A stretch of 64,000 bases of DNA from Wuchereria bancrofti. Its lineage: Eukaryota; Nematoda; Chromadorea; Rhabditida; Onchocercidae. Shown piece by piece: positions 40,178-52,826 of this stretch. Position 1 is the first letter of the stretch. Every line of letters starts with the position of its first letter. The stretch lies in the NCBI GenBank assembly GCA_005281725.1, contig SSBO01000012.1:21910426-21974425 (forward strand), written 5' to 3'. Below the pieces are notes generated by a model that was not told where the DNA came from, made no database searches, and saw only the letters and a list, made by a program, of their open reading frames with translations. The translations under genes and the position numbers were made by a program.

Positions 40178-42913
40178 TTACATCGATTTTTTTCTCACAC
40201 TTTGTTTCGCTTGCAGAAAACGGAAAGATCGTGGATCTACCGATTTTCTGCGTTGCCGTGGTTTCCATCTGAAAATTTCATTCCATTTTAGCATCAATAA
40301 AAAAAAAAATTTCGAATCAATTTAATTGCATTTTACTGACTGACCATAATATTCTTAAAATTACAACAATAATAATTAATTGACAAAAAGTTTTTTCGTT
40401 TCTAATTGATTGATTTTATTGATCAATTGCTTGTATAATTTTTACAAACATTGTTGAAATCAGTAATTTGACAAATTGAAATTTAAAATTCTTTTTCTTG
40501 CCTTAAAAATGATAATGGTTGAGAGGAAAAAAAAAAAAAAAAATGAAAAAATGATAATTATACTAACTTATCGACACATTTATAAACTGCAGCAAAGGCA
40601 CCCCAATAACGACATCCAATCTGTCCAACCATACCCATTTGACGATTTAAACATGCCAACAAATGTAAACGCTAAATTTCATTTTTAATTAATAAAAATT
40701 TGAGAGAAACAAGCTTGATTAATTATTATTTAAATTTTGTGTAAAATTTTATATGAAAAAAAAAAAGAGAAAAGAAAACATTTTTTGCTGATGATAAGTT
40801 GAGCAATTCATTGTAATAATTTTGCACAAACAAATATTTTATTTACATATTTTAATTTTTTTCTTTTTTTTTTTCAGGTACCATTCTCTATTATATTTAT
40901 TTCATTTATATGCATTACTGAATATAATTAATTTTTTTGCGCTAATTATAAATTCAAATATTTATATATACATGTAATGCATGCATGTGTATACTAAAAT
41001 TAGGTCTAACAATAAAAAGAAAAATAAAAAAAAAAAAACTTTAAATTTCGTTAAAATTTATTTTAAATTAATTTGAGAACATAAAATTTAAAATTATTCT
41101 TTATTTCCTTCTTCTATTTTCATTTTGTAAATTTTCCTCATTTATTATTAATTTCAAATTTCAAATTTTAATGATAAATTTAATGCTAACTTGTGTTTGT
41201 ACTATTCTTGCACATCGATGTTGTCCATTTCGTATTGCTAAATCTTCAGCTGTATGACCCATACAATTAGTTAATTGTAATGCAGCTAAACTCCATCCCT
41301 AAAACAATCTAAAATAATTTAACTTTTTTTTTAAAAAAAAAAAAATATTTTAATTTTTCTTTTTCTTTAAATTTGCTTATTTTATAAAATGAATATTGAG
41401 AAAACCTTTGCAAGCGTATCAACCATAAAATTCATTAATTCATCGCGACCTTTCATTGCTGCATACATTAATGCTGTATTACCAAGCCTATCTTGCGCAT
41501 GAAAATTGCAACCATTCTGCAAATTAATCAAAAATTTTTTAAGTTTTATTAAAATTAAATTTTATATGAATTTTTTATTATTGTATTTAAATTGATATCT
41601 TGAATTTTTGCATGTATCAAAGGAAATATTCCTTTTTTCGTTAAATTTAAATGAATTGTTAAAATTGATTTTTTACATATACACACATACATATATACAA
41701 TAATAAAATTCATACAGAGTTTAATTTTAATTTTTTTTTTTAACTTTTTTTTTTCAATTTTTTTTTATCGCATACACATATATATGTGTATACGTGTACG
41801 TATTTTATATGTGTATACATGTACGTGTGTGTATACGTGTACGTATTTTATATGTGTATACGTGTACGTATTCATAAATTTTCAGATTATTTTGGTATTG
41901 ATAAAAAAAAAAAATTGAAATTGAAATTGATAATTGTAATTAATCTTACAATTTTAGCAATTAATAAGCCTTCCTCAGTCCTATTATCCTCGATACATGC
42001 GTACATTAGCGCCGTTCGTCGTTCTCGTTTATCTTGAAAATTGATTTCTACTCCACGATCAATCAATAATTGAATGTATTTGAGCTAAAAATTTTTGATT
42101 TCAATATTTAATAAAGATGAGAAATTAGAATATTCTTCATACATTAGCAAAACTAGCAATTACGCATCATTACACATTAATTTTATACCTAATTTAAACG
42201 TAATACGTCATTTATGGCATATAGTAGTTCCATTGAAAAAGTTTTATGCAAAATTTTAAGATTGTTTGCAAAATTTTTTTATGAATATTTAAAAATGTGA
42301 AAAAGTCTATTTACTTTATATTTTTCTTTCATTCATATCTCGTTTCTTCATCATTCTTTTCTTTTTTTTCTAAAGAAGTATGCTATGTTTAAGATAATTT
42401 TAAAAAATAATTAAGATCAAAAAAAAAGAACGAAATAATATTAATGATAATAAAGATCAACGTACTCTGTTTTCTTTATCATCGAGATATTTAATTGTTG
42501 CTATAAGAAGTGATTCGCCATTTAAATTAATTTCATTTGGGTTAGAATCTGGCACTGCCTGTAATATTTTAAAGAAAAAAAAAAACAATAGGTTTGATAT
42601 TATAATTAATGCTTAATAGATGCTTTGATCTTGGATATATTTGACAAATTTTACATTAATTTGATTTTAAAAATTAATACATTGTTTTTGTAAGATTAAC
42701 AAAAAAAACTTTTGGAAGATAGTTAGCAAAAAATCGAAAATTTCGTTAATTTAAATGCATTTGAAATCATAATACCTGAATTTTTTCTTTGTAAATTTTA
42801 GGTAAATCAAGATTTGAAGCAAGTGCTTTAGCTTGAATTGTATGAAGATGACCGAGTAGCCATTTTCGAGTGTCACCATCATCCGAACAGATTGATTTCT
42901 TTCCTGACTGCAT
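40178..42913 (-). CDS. Ankyrin-repeat protein, small
   Basis: Seven exons: 42913-42776, 42558-42466, 42084-41950, 41516-41406, 41298-41191, 40671-40568, 40268-40178. All phases agree, giving 259 aa. Residues 1-56 include HTIQAKALASNLDLPKIY. About four ankyrin repeats follow at 58-199, seen as NGESLLIATIKY, RRTALMYACIEDN, GNTALMYAAMKGRDEL and GHTAEDLAIRNGQH. The tail (about 230-259) is Arg/Lys-rich (WKPRQRRKS) and could bind nucleic acid or act as a nuclear signal; that is inference. No signal peptide. The layout faintly recalls ANKRD34-type proteins, but I cannot assign an orthologue. The ATG sits directly after TTTTAG, so it is either a trans-spliced start or has upstream coding exons I did not find. 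Confidence 0.88.
41690..41875. repeat. TATGTGTATACGTGTACG repeat in ankyrin-gene intron 3
   Basis: Alternating purine-pyrimidine units (GTGTATACGTGTACGTATT and close variants) repeat about three times at 41780-41875, with a CATACACA-type run near 41690. Z-DNA-prone composition. Confidence 0.85.
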
Positions 42914-44940
42914 CTAAAATAAATATGCAAATTAATTAAAATAGTATTGAATATAAAGTGTCAAATTTAAATTCATTTCAATTGAGTCACAAATGTTTGC
43001 GGGAAAGAAAAATGAAAAAAGGGTAAAATGAAATGAAATGAAACGAAATGATCAAAAATGAACAAGGAAATTACTTAAAAAAGCAAAGATGAATAACAAT
43101 CGTACTAAATGAAAAATTTTAAGAAAAATGGAATGTTTTCAAAAGAAAAGCGAAAGTACCAAAACTAAAAAAAAAAAATAGATTGGCCTTATTTGTTCAG
43201 AAAAAAAAAAAAACCAATAAATAATTGGAAAAAAGTGTAAATTACTAATGAGAAAGCGATTTTTTTGTTTTCTTTTTTTGGCATTCTAAAATTGCAAATT
43301 TTTTCTTTTTCTTTCTTAAAATAATATCACAAAATTGGTTCTTGTGAACAAGAAAATTACTTAAAAAAGCAATATAAAATTTAATTTTAAAATGTACAAT
43401 TTTTGTGAAAATTTTTGATTCGAAAAAGGACAAAAATAAGAATTTGTAATTTGTAAAATTTAATTTTTGAAATATTCTCAAACTTTGGCAAAAAATAAAA
43501 TTTGTTATATTTGTAAAATGAATTTACATTTCTTTAATTTGCAAATCTATTTTCTATTTCGGACTTTAGTTTTTTTTTTCTTTCTTCTTCTACTATTATT
43601 ACTTGGCTAATGAATATTTTAGTTCTCAGACAAATCTACTCATTGCCTTCTAATACTCTGTTATTTTAGAAGCCTAAACTTTTGAGCCAAAATTGTTAAA
43701 CTTTTGGGCCAAAATTGTTAAACTTTTGGGCCAAAATTGTTAATGTAAATCCTAACCATACCTTTTGATTCTTTTTCTTCTTCTAAATGATATCATTTAA
43801 TAATTTCAATAATTTTATTATGAAGTATAATTTTATATATATTTTTTTTTCTTTGTATTTTTATTTACTAATTTATTTTATTTGAAGAGATTAATTTCTT
43901 TTTTTTTTTAAAAAAAAAAGAGAGAAGGAAAATTGTAGCAAAATTGATGGATGTTGTGATTATATTATCAACAAAAAGGAAGTAAGTGCAAAACCAAAGA
44001 ACGTGGAATTCGTTTTCATTCTTTGCGATAAAATTCATTCAAACGGAATTTTTAATTCATAGAAAAATAATAAGTAAGTTTTGAAAGAGTGAAATCAATG
44101 ATTAATTATTGAAAAGAAAAAAAAAAAGAGAGGAAATATTCGTCAGTTGATTTACTTCATAAAGTAATAATTTATTCTTGTTTTAGGTAAAATGATGTAA
44201 TTGAATAAAAAAAGTATTGAAATATATTTAAATAATTATTAAAGAAATTATTGAATATATAAAAGAAAACAAATCAAACTAGAAACAATTGGAGATAATA
44301 ACAAGGATTGAAAAAAAATGAAGAAAGAGAGAGAGAAAGAAAGGGCAAGAGAAAAACATGAAAATAATTGAAGAACGAAATTTCAACACCGATTCCACTA
44401 AACTGCCCCTTTTCAATGATACCAGACATTCTGATTGAAATTTTTGCAAAGTTTGACCATTCAAATTCTATGTATAAATAAATTTTAAACATTAATTAAA
44501 CTCAATCATTCCATTTATCTTTTATTTATTTCCTTTTTTTGTTAAAATTAATTACAATTTTATCGTTTAAAAGATAAATGGTTACCATAAAAAATGGGAA
44601 AATGGTTATTAATCAATGCATTGTGTGAAATTTTGCGGGAAAAAGAAAAGGTATACCATAACAAATTATCGTCACTGTATTAGGTGACATTTTGACAGTA
44701 AATAAATTAAGTAATGTTGACATTGTTTAATTTATGACATAAAATTTATAGCATGACTCATTGCAATTGTTAAGTCTTTCACTTATAACATCCAAATAAA
44801 ATTTTAACTTGCTTAGGTACAATGTAATTTACATAATATTGGCTTATACCTGATATATTTTATTTAAAATTGCTTTTTAACTCTGACTTTGCTTAATACT
44901 ATTGTGATATACATATTTTTTCGTACTATTTTTGAAGCTA
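42914..44940. other. No gene seen upstream of the ankyrin gene
   Basis: AT-rich, with A-runs and short GA tracts. Open frames at 43245-43481 and 44274-44492 (-) look like chance. Confidence 0.5.
43674..43743. repeat. 22-bp tandem repeat, 3 copies
   Basis: AAACTTTTGGGCCAAAATTG units (followed by TT) repeat three times, the first with GAG in place of GGG. Each unit is almost a palindrome around GGGCCA. Confidence 0.9.
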
Positions 44941-44945
44941 TTTAA

Positions 44946-45568
44946 ACTTATAAACTAGGAAGTTATTCCAATAAGGATAATAATATTGCCAATAATACAA
45001 ATAATAAGTGCAACAGTGGCAGTAATGCTGGTAATAATAATAATGGTAATAATAATAATAATAATAACAACAACAATAATGATAATAATAATAGTAATAA
45101 CAATACTTATAAACTAGGAAGTTATTCCAATAAGGATAATAATATTGCCAATAATACAAATAATAAGTGTAACAGTGGCAGTAATGCTGGTAATAATAAT
45201 AATAACAACAATAATGATAATAATAATAGTAATAACAATACTTATAAACTAGGAAGTTATTCCAGTAAGGATAATAATATTGCCAATAATACAAATAATA
45301 AGTGCAACAGCGGCAGTAATGCTGGTAAAAAAAATAATAATAACAATAACAATAATAATAATAAAAACAATAATGATAATGATAATAGTAATAACAATAA
45401 TGATAATACAACAATAATAATATAATAATAATAATAAATAATAACGACAATAATAAAGATTAATAATAACAATAATAATAGCAATAATAATAATATTAAT
45501 AGTAATAATAATAGTAGTAGTGATACATATAATAAGTAATAATAACAAACATGTAATAATTTCTATAT

Positions 45569-45599
<31 letters not shown>

Positions 45600-45710
45600 T
45601 AACAAATAATAATAAATGAGGAAGAAGAAACTGAAAAAGCTGGATAAAGCAACGATAATATTAGCGATAATAATAATAATAATAACAACAATAATCAAAC
45701 ATTTTAGCAT
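44946..45710. repeat. Composite AAT/ATG microsatellite with a 135-159 bp repeated block
   Basis: CTTATAAACTAGGAAGTTAT starts at 44947, 45106 and 45241 (spacings 159 and 135). Each is followed by AAGGATAATAATATTGCC, then GCAGTAATGCTGG, then variable AATAAT/AACAAC/GATAAT runs whose length explains the spacing differences. From 45380 onward only the trinucleotide runs continue. Long minus-strand frames here are Tyr/Ile/Leu-only repeat artefacts. Confidence 0.92.
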
Positions 45711-48700
45711 AATTTTTAAATTTTAAGAGTACTTACAGAGAGAAAGCACAGTATTATCAAAAAAGTCTATGCGACATTGTAATGACGGAAATACTTCAAT
45801 AAAGAAAGGACTGCTTACTTTTTTCTTACTATTTTTTTATTATTTTGTTTTGTTCTATAAACTTTATGTTTAATGTAAATTTACGAAAACTAATTTGTCC
45901 AATCTAAAAAAAAGAAAAAAAAGCGAAAGAGCTTTCTAGCTTATTTTTAAAAGGCGATAAGCTGCATGCGTGTTGACAATTTACAAAGTTGACAAGGTTG
46001 CTTTCTGCGCCTCTTTCCATTTCAATTTTATGACAAAACAAAAAATCGGCCAATATTAGGAAAAAAAAAAATTATTTTTAGTGAACAGATATAGAGACAT
46101 GCATCTGTATTTATGAGGAATTCATTGTTAAATTTTTAGAATTGAAGAGTTTTTCAAATAAAATGCAGATAGCAGAGATAATAAGTGATAAAATGATAAA
46201 ACATTAAAAGTAAATAAACTTATAATTTATAGTCAAACATTTGCTTGATACATATCAACAAAACAAACATTTCGTAGGCTAATTCAAACTTTATTATAAT
46301 ATCCAGTGAAAATTTCACAAGTAAATAAAAACCTTAAATTAAGTATTTACTTAAAGTTTATCATTAGAATAATCTTTAATGATTTCGAATTAATTATAGC
46401 AAATAAATAATATCAGTGCAAAATTTTATATCCTAAATTAAATGAATATCGCAGGTAGAGGAAACAATTTTTTCTTTTTTTTTTCTGATTTTTAATGTTT
46501 TTTAGAAGTTTAATGTGATAATCTCTTCTGCTGACAGTTAAGTCATATTTTTTATTAAAATTAAATAATAACAAGAGAAAAAAAAAAAGAAATTATATTT
46601 GTTTATGTTAATACGAAATTAGCAAATAATGTTGTGTAAACAATATTGTTTGTATTACACTTATTATAAACTTAGCGCCTGACGACGACAAGTTCATTCC
46701 CTCAATTTAATTATATTCTATTTTGATCATTCCTGTGCTTGGCTATTTTTTCATTTTCAGGGCCAAGAATTTGTTAGTAATAGAAACACCATCAATTGGA
46801 TATATTTTAGGTGTAAAAATTTAAGCGTGAAATAATTCATTTTTTCATCCATTTCTGCATAAGTTTTTGAAATTTTAAAAATTGTTTCCATTTAAATTGA
46901 ATGATTGAAAAACTTTTATTTAATTAATAAATTATAATTAAAGTAGTCATAAAGTAGCTTTCAAAAGATTGCGAAAAAAAAGGAAGAAACGAAATTAAAA
47001 TGATTACTAAAAATTCGAAATGTTAAAGTGAAGAAATGACTTGATGTAATTATTAACCAAATGATAATTATTGCTTTTCTTTATTTCATTTTTGGAATTA
47101 ATTTCAAATTTAATTCTACTTTTGCAAAAATTCTTTCAATAATTTATATCTATCACATATATTGGTAAATTAAATAAATAAAAAAGAAAAGAATTAGGGC
47201 AATTTTCATGGAAACTTATAAGAAAGCATTTCCAGCATTTCAATTTATGTAGCATCACTAAATTCTAAATTCTGCACAAGCATTTCGTAATAAATAAAAG
47301 AAGACGAGAGAGAGAGAGGAGGTGACAAAAAAGGACAGGGAAAAAAGGAAAACAAAATTGTAAACAAAAAAAAAATTGAAACTAACAAGTATTTGAGAGA
47401 GAAAGAGAGAGAGAGAGAGAGAAAGAAAAAGAGAGGACAAATCTCGTCATCAATGAAAATAACTATAATTGAAGCTTCACATGCATATCAATTGTCATGC
47501 ATTGAAATGCAAATGTTCATTAACTTTCCACTCTTTATTCTGATGAATTCTTTTTCTTTTATTTGTTCTAACTTAAATTCATATTTTATTATCTTGCAGT
47601 TAATTTTTTAACTATCGAAAATTGAAATTTGAAAAAAAAAATGAAATGAAATGAATGGGAGGAAAGAAAGAAAGGAAGAAAGGAAGGAAGAAAGAAAGAA
47701 AGAAAGAAAGGAAAGAGACGTAAAAAATAAAATGAAATTTTTTGAATTTTTTTTTTTCTTGTTATGGTGTAATATAATTGGCAACTTTTTCCAAATATTT
47801 TATGACAACAAAAAAAAAAAGGAAAAAAAAAATTCTTTCAGGATGTAATCATCTTTTAAGTATTGGACGATATTTATTTAATAGAAACATTTATGTTTCG
47901 TTCTATTCCAAATTTATGAAATTTACTCAAAATGATAAAATAGAGAAAAAATTTTGAAATGTGTTTGAATTATCATAAAATTACAACGAAATGAATTAAT
48001 GCTTAATTTGTACCGAACAAAATTACTTAAATCATAGAAAAGATGAAATTTCGGTATTTCATTAAGTAATAAATTAAGTGAAAAAAAGTGGTCAAATAAT
48101 AACAAGAGAAAAAAGTTTATTTTAAATTAATTAAGTGAATCAGCATCAAATATTTAATAAATAAATGATTTTAAATAATAAAAAAAAAAGAAAAAGAAAA
48201 GATAAGAAAAGAAAATCAACAAAAAAAGGATTTCTCAATCTTTATTAAAAAAGTATGCTTGTTGATTGTTAATTAGAACTTTTCGATGAAATTTATTTGC
48301 AGGTAAAATGTGTTCATCATGCAATATTTGACTGATTCAATTCGATGATTTAAATATAAAATTAAAATTTCATTTTGAAACTGACTTTTTGTTGTGTTAC
48401 AAGTAAGATGAAGTTATAAGTAAAATAACAAAAACATTTAAATAATTGTTCGAAACGTCTACAAAATTTAGAAATCAACTTATTTATAAGTAATAATAAT
48501 GATTTTACTTTATTTTTCATTATTCCATTTCATTTTGCAAAAATTCTATTTCAACATTATTTGACAAGGACTAATGTTTTTTGTTTTCTATTTCGCGAAT
48601 AATATTTTTCATTTTACGCCTAATATTACTAATTTCTTTGTTGATTTTTAAGATAGCAGACAAAAACATTAATTTATTTTTCTTATCCATAAATTTTATG

Positions 48701-51700
48701 TCAAAATGTCTAGCAGTTATGTATTTGGAAAAAAAGCAAAAAAAAAGAAAATTTTTTTTTGAAAATGCCCGAAAAAATAACTGATATTATTCAACCATTA
48801 AACTAATCCATCTCAATTTATCAGTTAACCGGATAGCTTTTTCAATTATTGGTTTATTTAGTTTCATCAATTCAATCTTCAAAAATTTCAATATTAAACT
48901 TTTAGTTTGTAATACTTATGAAATGGTTGAATTTTTCATGACAACAATGCTAGCATAAAATGAAAGTGTTGGTAAGAAATTTTTGAATAAATTTAAAATT
49001 AAATGAATTTAATTGTGTTCTATTTAGTTTTTTCTATTTACAACTTTTTTTCCCTTTTTTTTTTCTTGTTTCTTTTTCATTTCTTATCAATGTGTTTTTC
49101 CTTCTCTTCATTCCTTTTACATATCAAATATCAATTAAGCAAGTGCTCAATTAAAAGCTAAACTATTACTGCTAATGCTTTTGCTAATTTAACTATGCAT
49201 TAGAAATTTCATTTTAGTCTAATTTACGAGGAAGAGAGAGAGAGAGAGAAAGAAAAAAAGAAAAGAAAAGCAAGTTATAGGGACGGAAAATGTTTCTTCA
49301 ATGTAATTCTATGCTTAATTAGCGATAAAACATCAAAAGACTGAAGTTATTGAAAAAAATAAAATCAAACTGAAAATTATGATTTTTCTTTCAAAAAAAA
49401 AATTTTAAATAAAAGATTGTTTCTAATTTTTCTTTCAAGAAAAAATTTTAAATAAGGGATTGCTCCTGCACGAGAAATGTTATCAATTTAATATTGATTA
49501 ATTATGTAAATATTTCAAGTCATTTCTTTTTCATTTAATTTATTACATGTAATTATATGACTTCTACAAAATTTTCAGTTTGATTTTATTTTTCAATATA
49601 AAAATTGTTAAAACTAAAAATTCAATTGGATTGTTTCATTTGTCTTTTTTTTTTAAGGTGATTAAATTAAAAATTAAATCCATGAATAATGATATATGAG
49701 AGTGTGTGTGATGAAGTAATTGGCGTAAGATGCATTAGATTTTCTCATAAAATTAATTATATATAATTATAGCATTTAATCTGTTAGCAACTTTTGTTAA
49801 GTCTTTTTGTCTTTTAAGGTAATATTTCACGTATTTCACGTAATGATCAATATTACAACACTTCTATGGCGTTATCAGTTATCAATATTTTAGTTTAATC
49901 TTTTCATTTCTTTATGTGACATCGAAAAGTAATGTCACTTCCGATAAATTTTCAAATATTCGTTGAAAAAAAAAGGCGAAATATAATCATCGAATTGAAG
50001 AATACTTTTTTTATAATGTAATATGTAATTAAGAAGAAAAGAAAAATTAATCACTGATAAAAAGAAAAAATGCATAAATTTCAAGTAGACATTTCTTACA
50101 AATAATATTATTATTTTTTAATATTTGTATTTAATTTAAATCTTGAAAATTTTCAAAAAAAAATATGAAATAATATTGCCAGAAAAAAAAATTGAAATTT
50201 TTATGCATTATTATTTATTTTTAAATAACAAACTTTAACCCACAATTTTTTTTTTTGTCTACTTTAACACGAAAAGATATTATTAAACTAACATAAATCT
50301 TATCCAATATTATTGAACAATTGAAAGGATCAAAAAGGATGAATCAAAAAGAGGAAAAATCCACTTAAAATGCCGAAGCTGTCAAATTGCGCAAAATATT
50401 CACTTCCTTTTCCACTCCAATAACATATCAAAGCTATCATTTTTACTGTTATCCAATGAATTTAAAAGGAACAAAAAAAAAAGTAAAAAAAAGAGAAAAG
50501 AAAGAGAAAAAGATTTATTCTTGATGGTAAGAAGAAAAAGAAAAAATTCTTTTTTTTTTTTTTCTTTTTGACTACTTTTTAAAAATTAATTTAATCCATT
50601 ATTTTTAATCATTTAAGTTAAATTTGATCAATTTATTTGAAATTCATTTACTTATTAATTTTCATTATAAATTTAGTTCTACTTCCAGTGGATAACATAT
50701 AAAACAACAAAGTAATACAAATGAAAAATAATAGAAAAATAGCAAATGCTATACTTGGAGTATTAAAAATAAACTTTCACTTAATACTATTACTTTTCTG
50801 TTTTCTATTTTTTTGATTATATAATGTTTTATTATGAATTTTACAATTAAAAATAGACAATTTGTTTATAAAATTTTTATTAGAATAACATTTAAAAAAT
50901 ATGCAAAAATAATTAAAATTCACTTTTTTTTTTTTTTTAATTTCCATTCATTTATATGTGCGCATAAAAAAATATGCTTAAATCCAAAAATTGAAGAAAA
51001 GAGAACAGACTGAAAAATTTCCTTTCTTTAAAAAAAAAAAAAAAAAATTTAGATTTTCTTTTCCTTAAAAAAAATAGAATTGGAAATTTGGAAAATTTTA
51101 GACTCTTTTATAACAACCAAAAAGAAAAAAAAAATGCAAAAAAATTATTATTCTTCTAAAAGGCATAATTTTTTTGCTTGCAATAAATATGATGAAATAT
51201 TTATCCGATTCTGATTGCTTGTTCCAATAAAGATGATTGTCAAGAAATTTTAGTATCAAAACAATTAAAAGTTAATTTACAAATTTATTTGAAATAATAA
51301 CGACAAACACGGAGAGAGAGAGAGAGAGAGAACAAGGTGAAAATTTGTCAGTTAAGCAAAAAATTATTTCCTTTTTTTAAATAAAAATTGAACAGATTAC
51401 TATAATTTGAAAGCTAATTTCTAAATTTATTAAGAATTCAAGAAAAAAAAAAACAGGAAAGAAGAGATTTTCAGAAAAAAAGAAAGAGAAAAAGAAGCAA
51501 AAGAAAAAAGGAAGAGAGAATAATAACGAGAAGACGGAGAGAGAGAGAGAGAGGGACAGGAGAGGAAGAAGAGTGATGAAATGATAATAAGAAAAAAAAA
51601 GAAAAGAAAAGGATGATTGCTTTAGTATGATTCATTAGTACTTATTGCTTTTTTATAATAATAGCAAAATTGTTTTTTCTTCTTTCTCTTTTTTTTCTCT

Positions 51701-52290
51701 CTCTCTCTCTCTCATAATGACGATAATAATGTGTGCTTATCGATGAATATAAGAGAATGAAATATTTGCTATTAAAAATTAAAAATTGAAAATTATCATT
51801 GAGAATATCTATACATCATTTTATAATAATACATATTTCATGCAAAAGCTAACGATAAATTTTGTTGAGAATGAAAAGAAGAATTATAAGCAAAAGTATT
51901 AAAAAAGAAGACAAAAAAATAAAATTAATGAGAAAAAAAAAAAACAAAGTTAAGCTTATTCTTTGAAATTTTTAACAATAGCAAATTGTATGATAAAAAA
52001 ATTAACTTTCACATTTGACAAATAATTTTTAAATAATTTTTCTTTTTGCTTATTTATTCCATTCATTTAAAGATATGATAAATATTTAAAAAAAAAACTA
52101 ATAAGCAGACAATTGTCATTTCAAAATTTTGCTAATAAATTATAGCAAATCGTATCGGAATTATGTGTGTGTAGAAGAGAGAGAGAGGAAGAGAGAAAGG
52201 GAGAGAGGGAGAGAGGGAGAAGTGATATCATTTCAATCCATTATAATGTATCATTATTTGTGACGATAAGCAAAATGTATTGAAGAGATT
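45711..52290. other. No gene seen; purine/pyrimidine tracts
   Basis: AT-rich sequence with GA-rich runs at about 47307-47320, 47395-47430, 49231-49262, 51311-51332 and 52169-52222, a (GAAA/GGAA) run at 47660-47717, a long purine stretch at 51440-51610 and a (CT)n run at 51693-51714. No supported exon on either strand. Confidence 0.6.
51440..51714. repeat. Long purine tract followed by a pyrimidine tract
   Basis: About 51440-51610 is nearly all A and G on the plus strand (AAAGAGAAAAAGAAGC, GGAGAGAGAGAGAGAG); 51670-51714 is nearly all C and T. The opposed tracts could pair as an imperfect inverted repeat or form triplex DNA. Confidence 0.7.
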
Positions 52291-52826
52291 CTAAAAATTT
52301 TCACGTCGCGCTTCGTCATTGTCGCAAATCAAATCTGATATTTTAAAAAAGTGACAAAGCGATTCAGGGTGAAAGGTCAAAGGTATATTCCTATGATTGT
52401 TCTGGGTGATTCAGTGCGATTCAATAGGCTTTTAAAAGTTTCTTCTCTTCAGTTGAGTTTCTGGGAGGGAGAATTTTGGAAAATTTGCAATATAAAATAT
52501 TTTTAAATATTTTTTAATATAAATGTTCTCGATATTTCGTAATATTTTGTTGCTTCATATTCCATTACTACTTATCATTCTACTATTGTTATGATAATAT
52601 CGAGAACTGTATGAGAAAGAATGATATAGTACTATCATGTAATATTTTTATTTACAAACATGTTATATTATGTGTTGTTGCGAAAGCATGTATAAAGATT
52701 ATGGGAAAGTAAACTCTTATTAGAAAATATAGTGTTGAAAATTATGTTGTGTTATTGGTAAATATATTGCAGTATTATACATGAATTTATTCTAATCGAA
52801 TAGAAAAAACGAAAGAGAACTGAATT

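Noticed and set aside
44938..45710. Minus-strand frames up to 170 codons rich in Tyr, Ile and Leu
   Set aside because: Direct translation of AAT/ATG microsatellites in shifted frames; not a protein.
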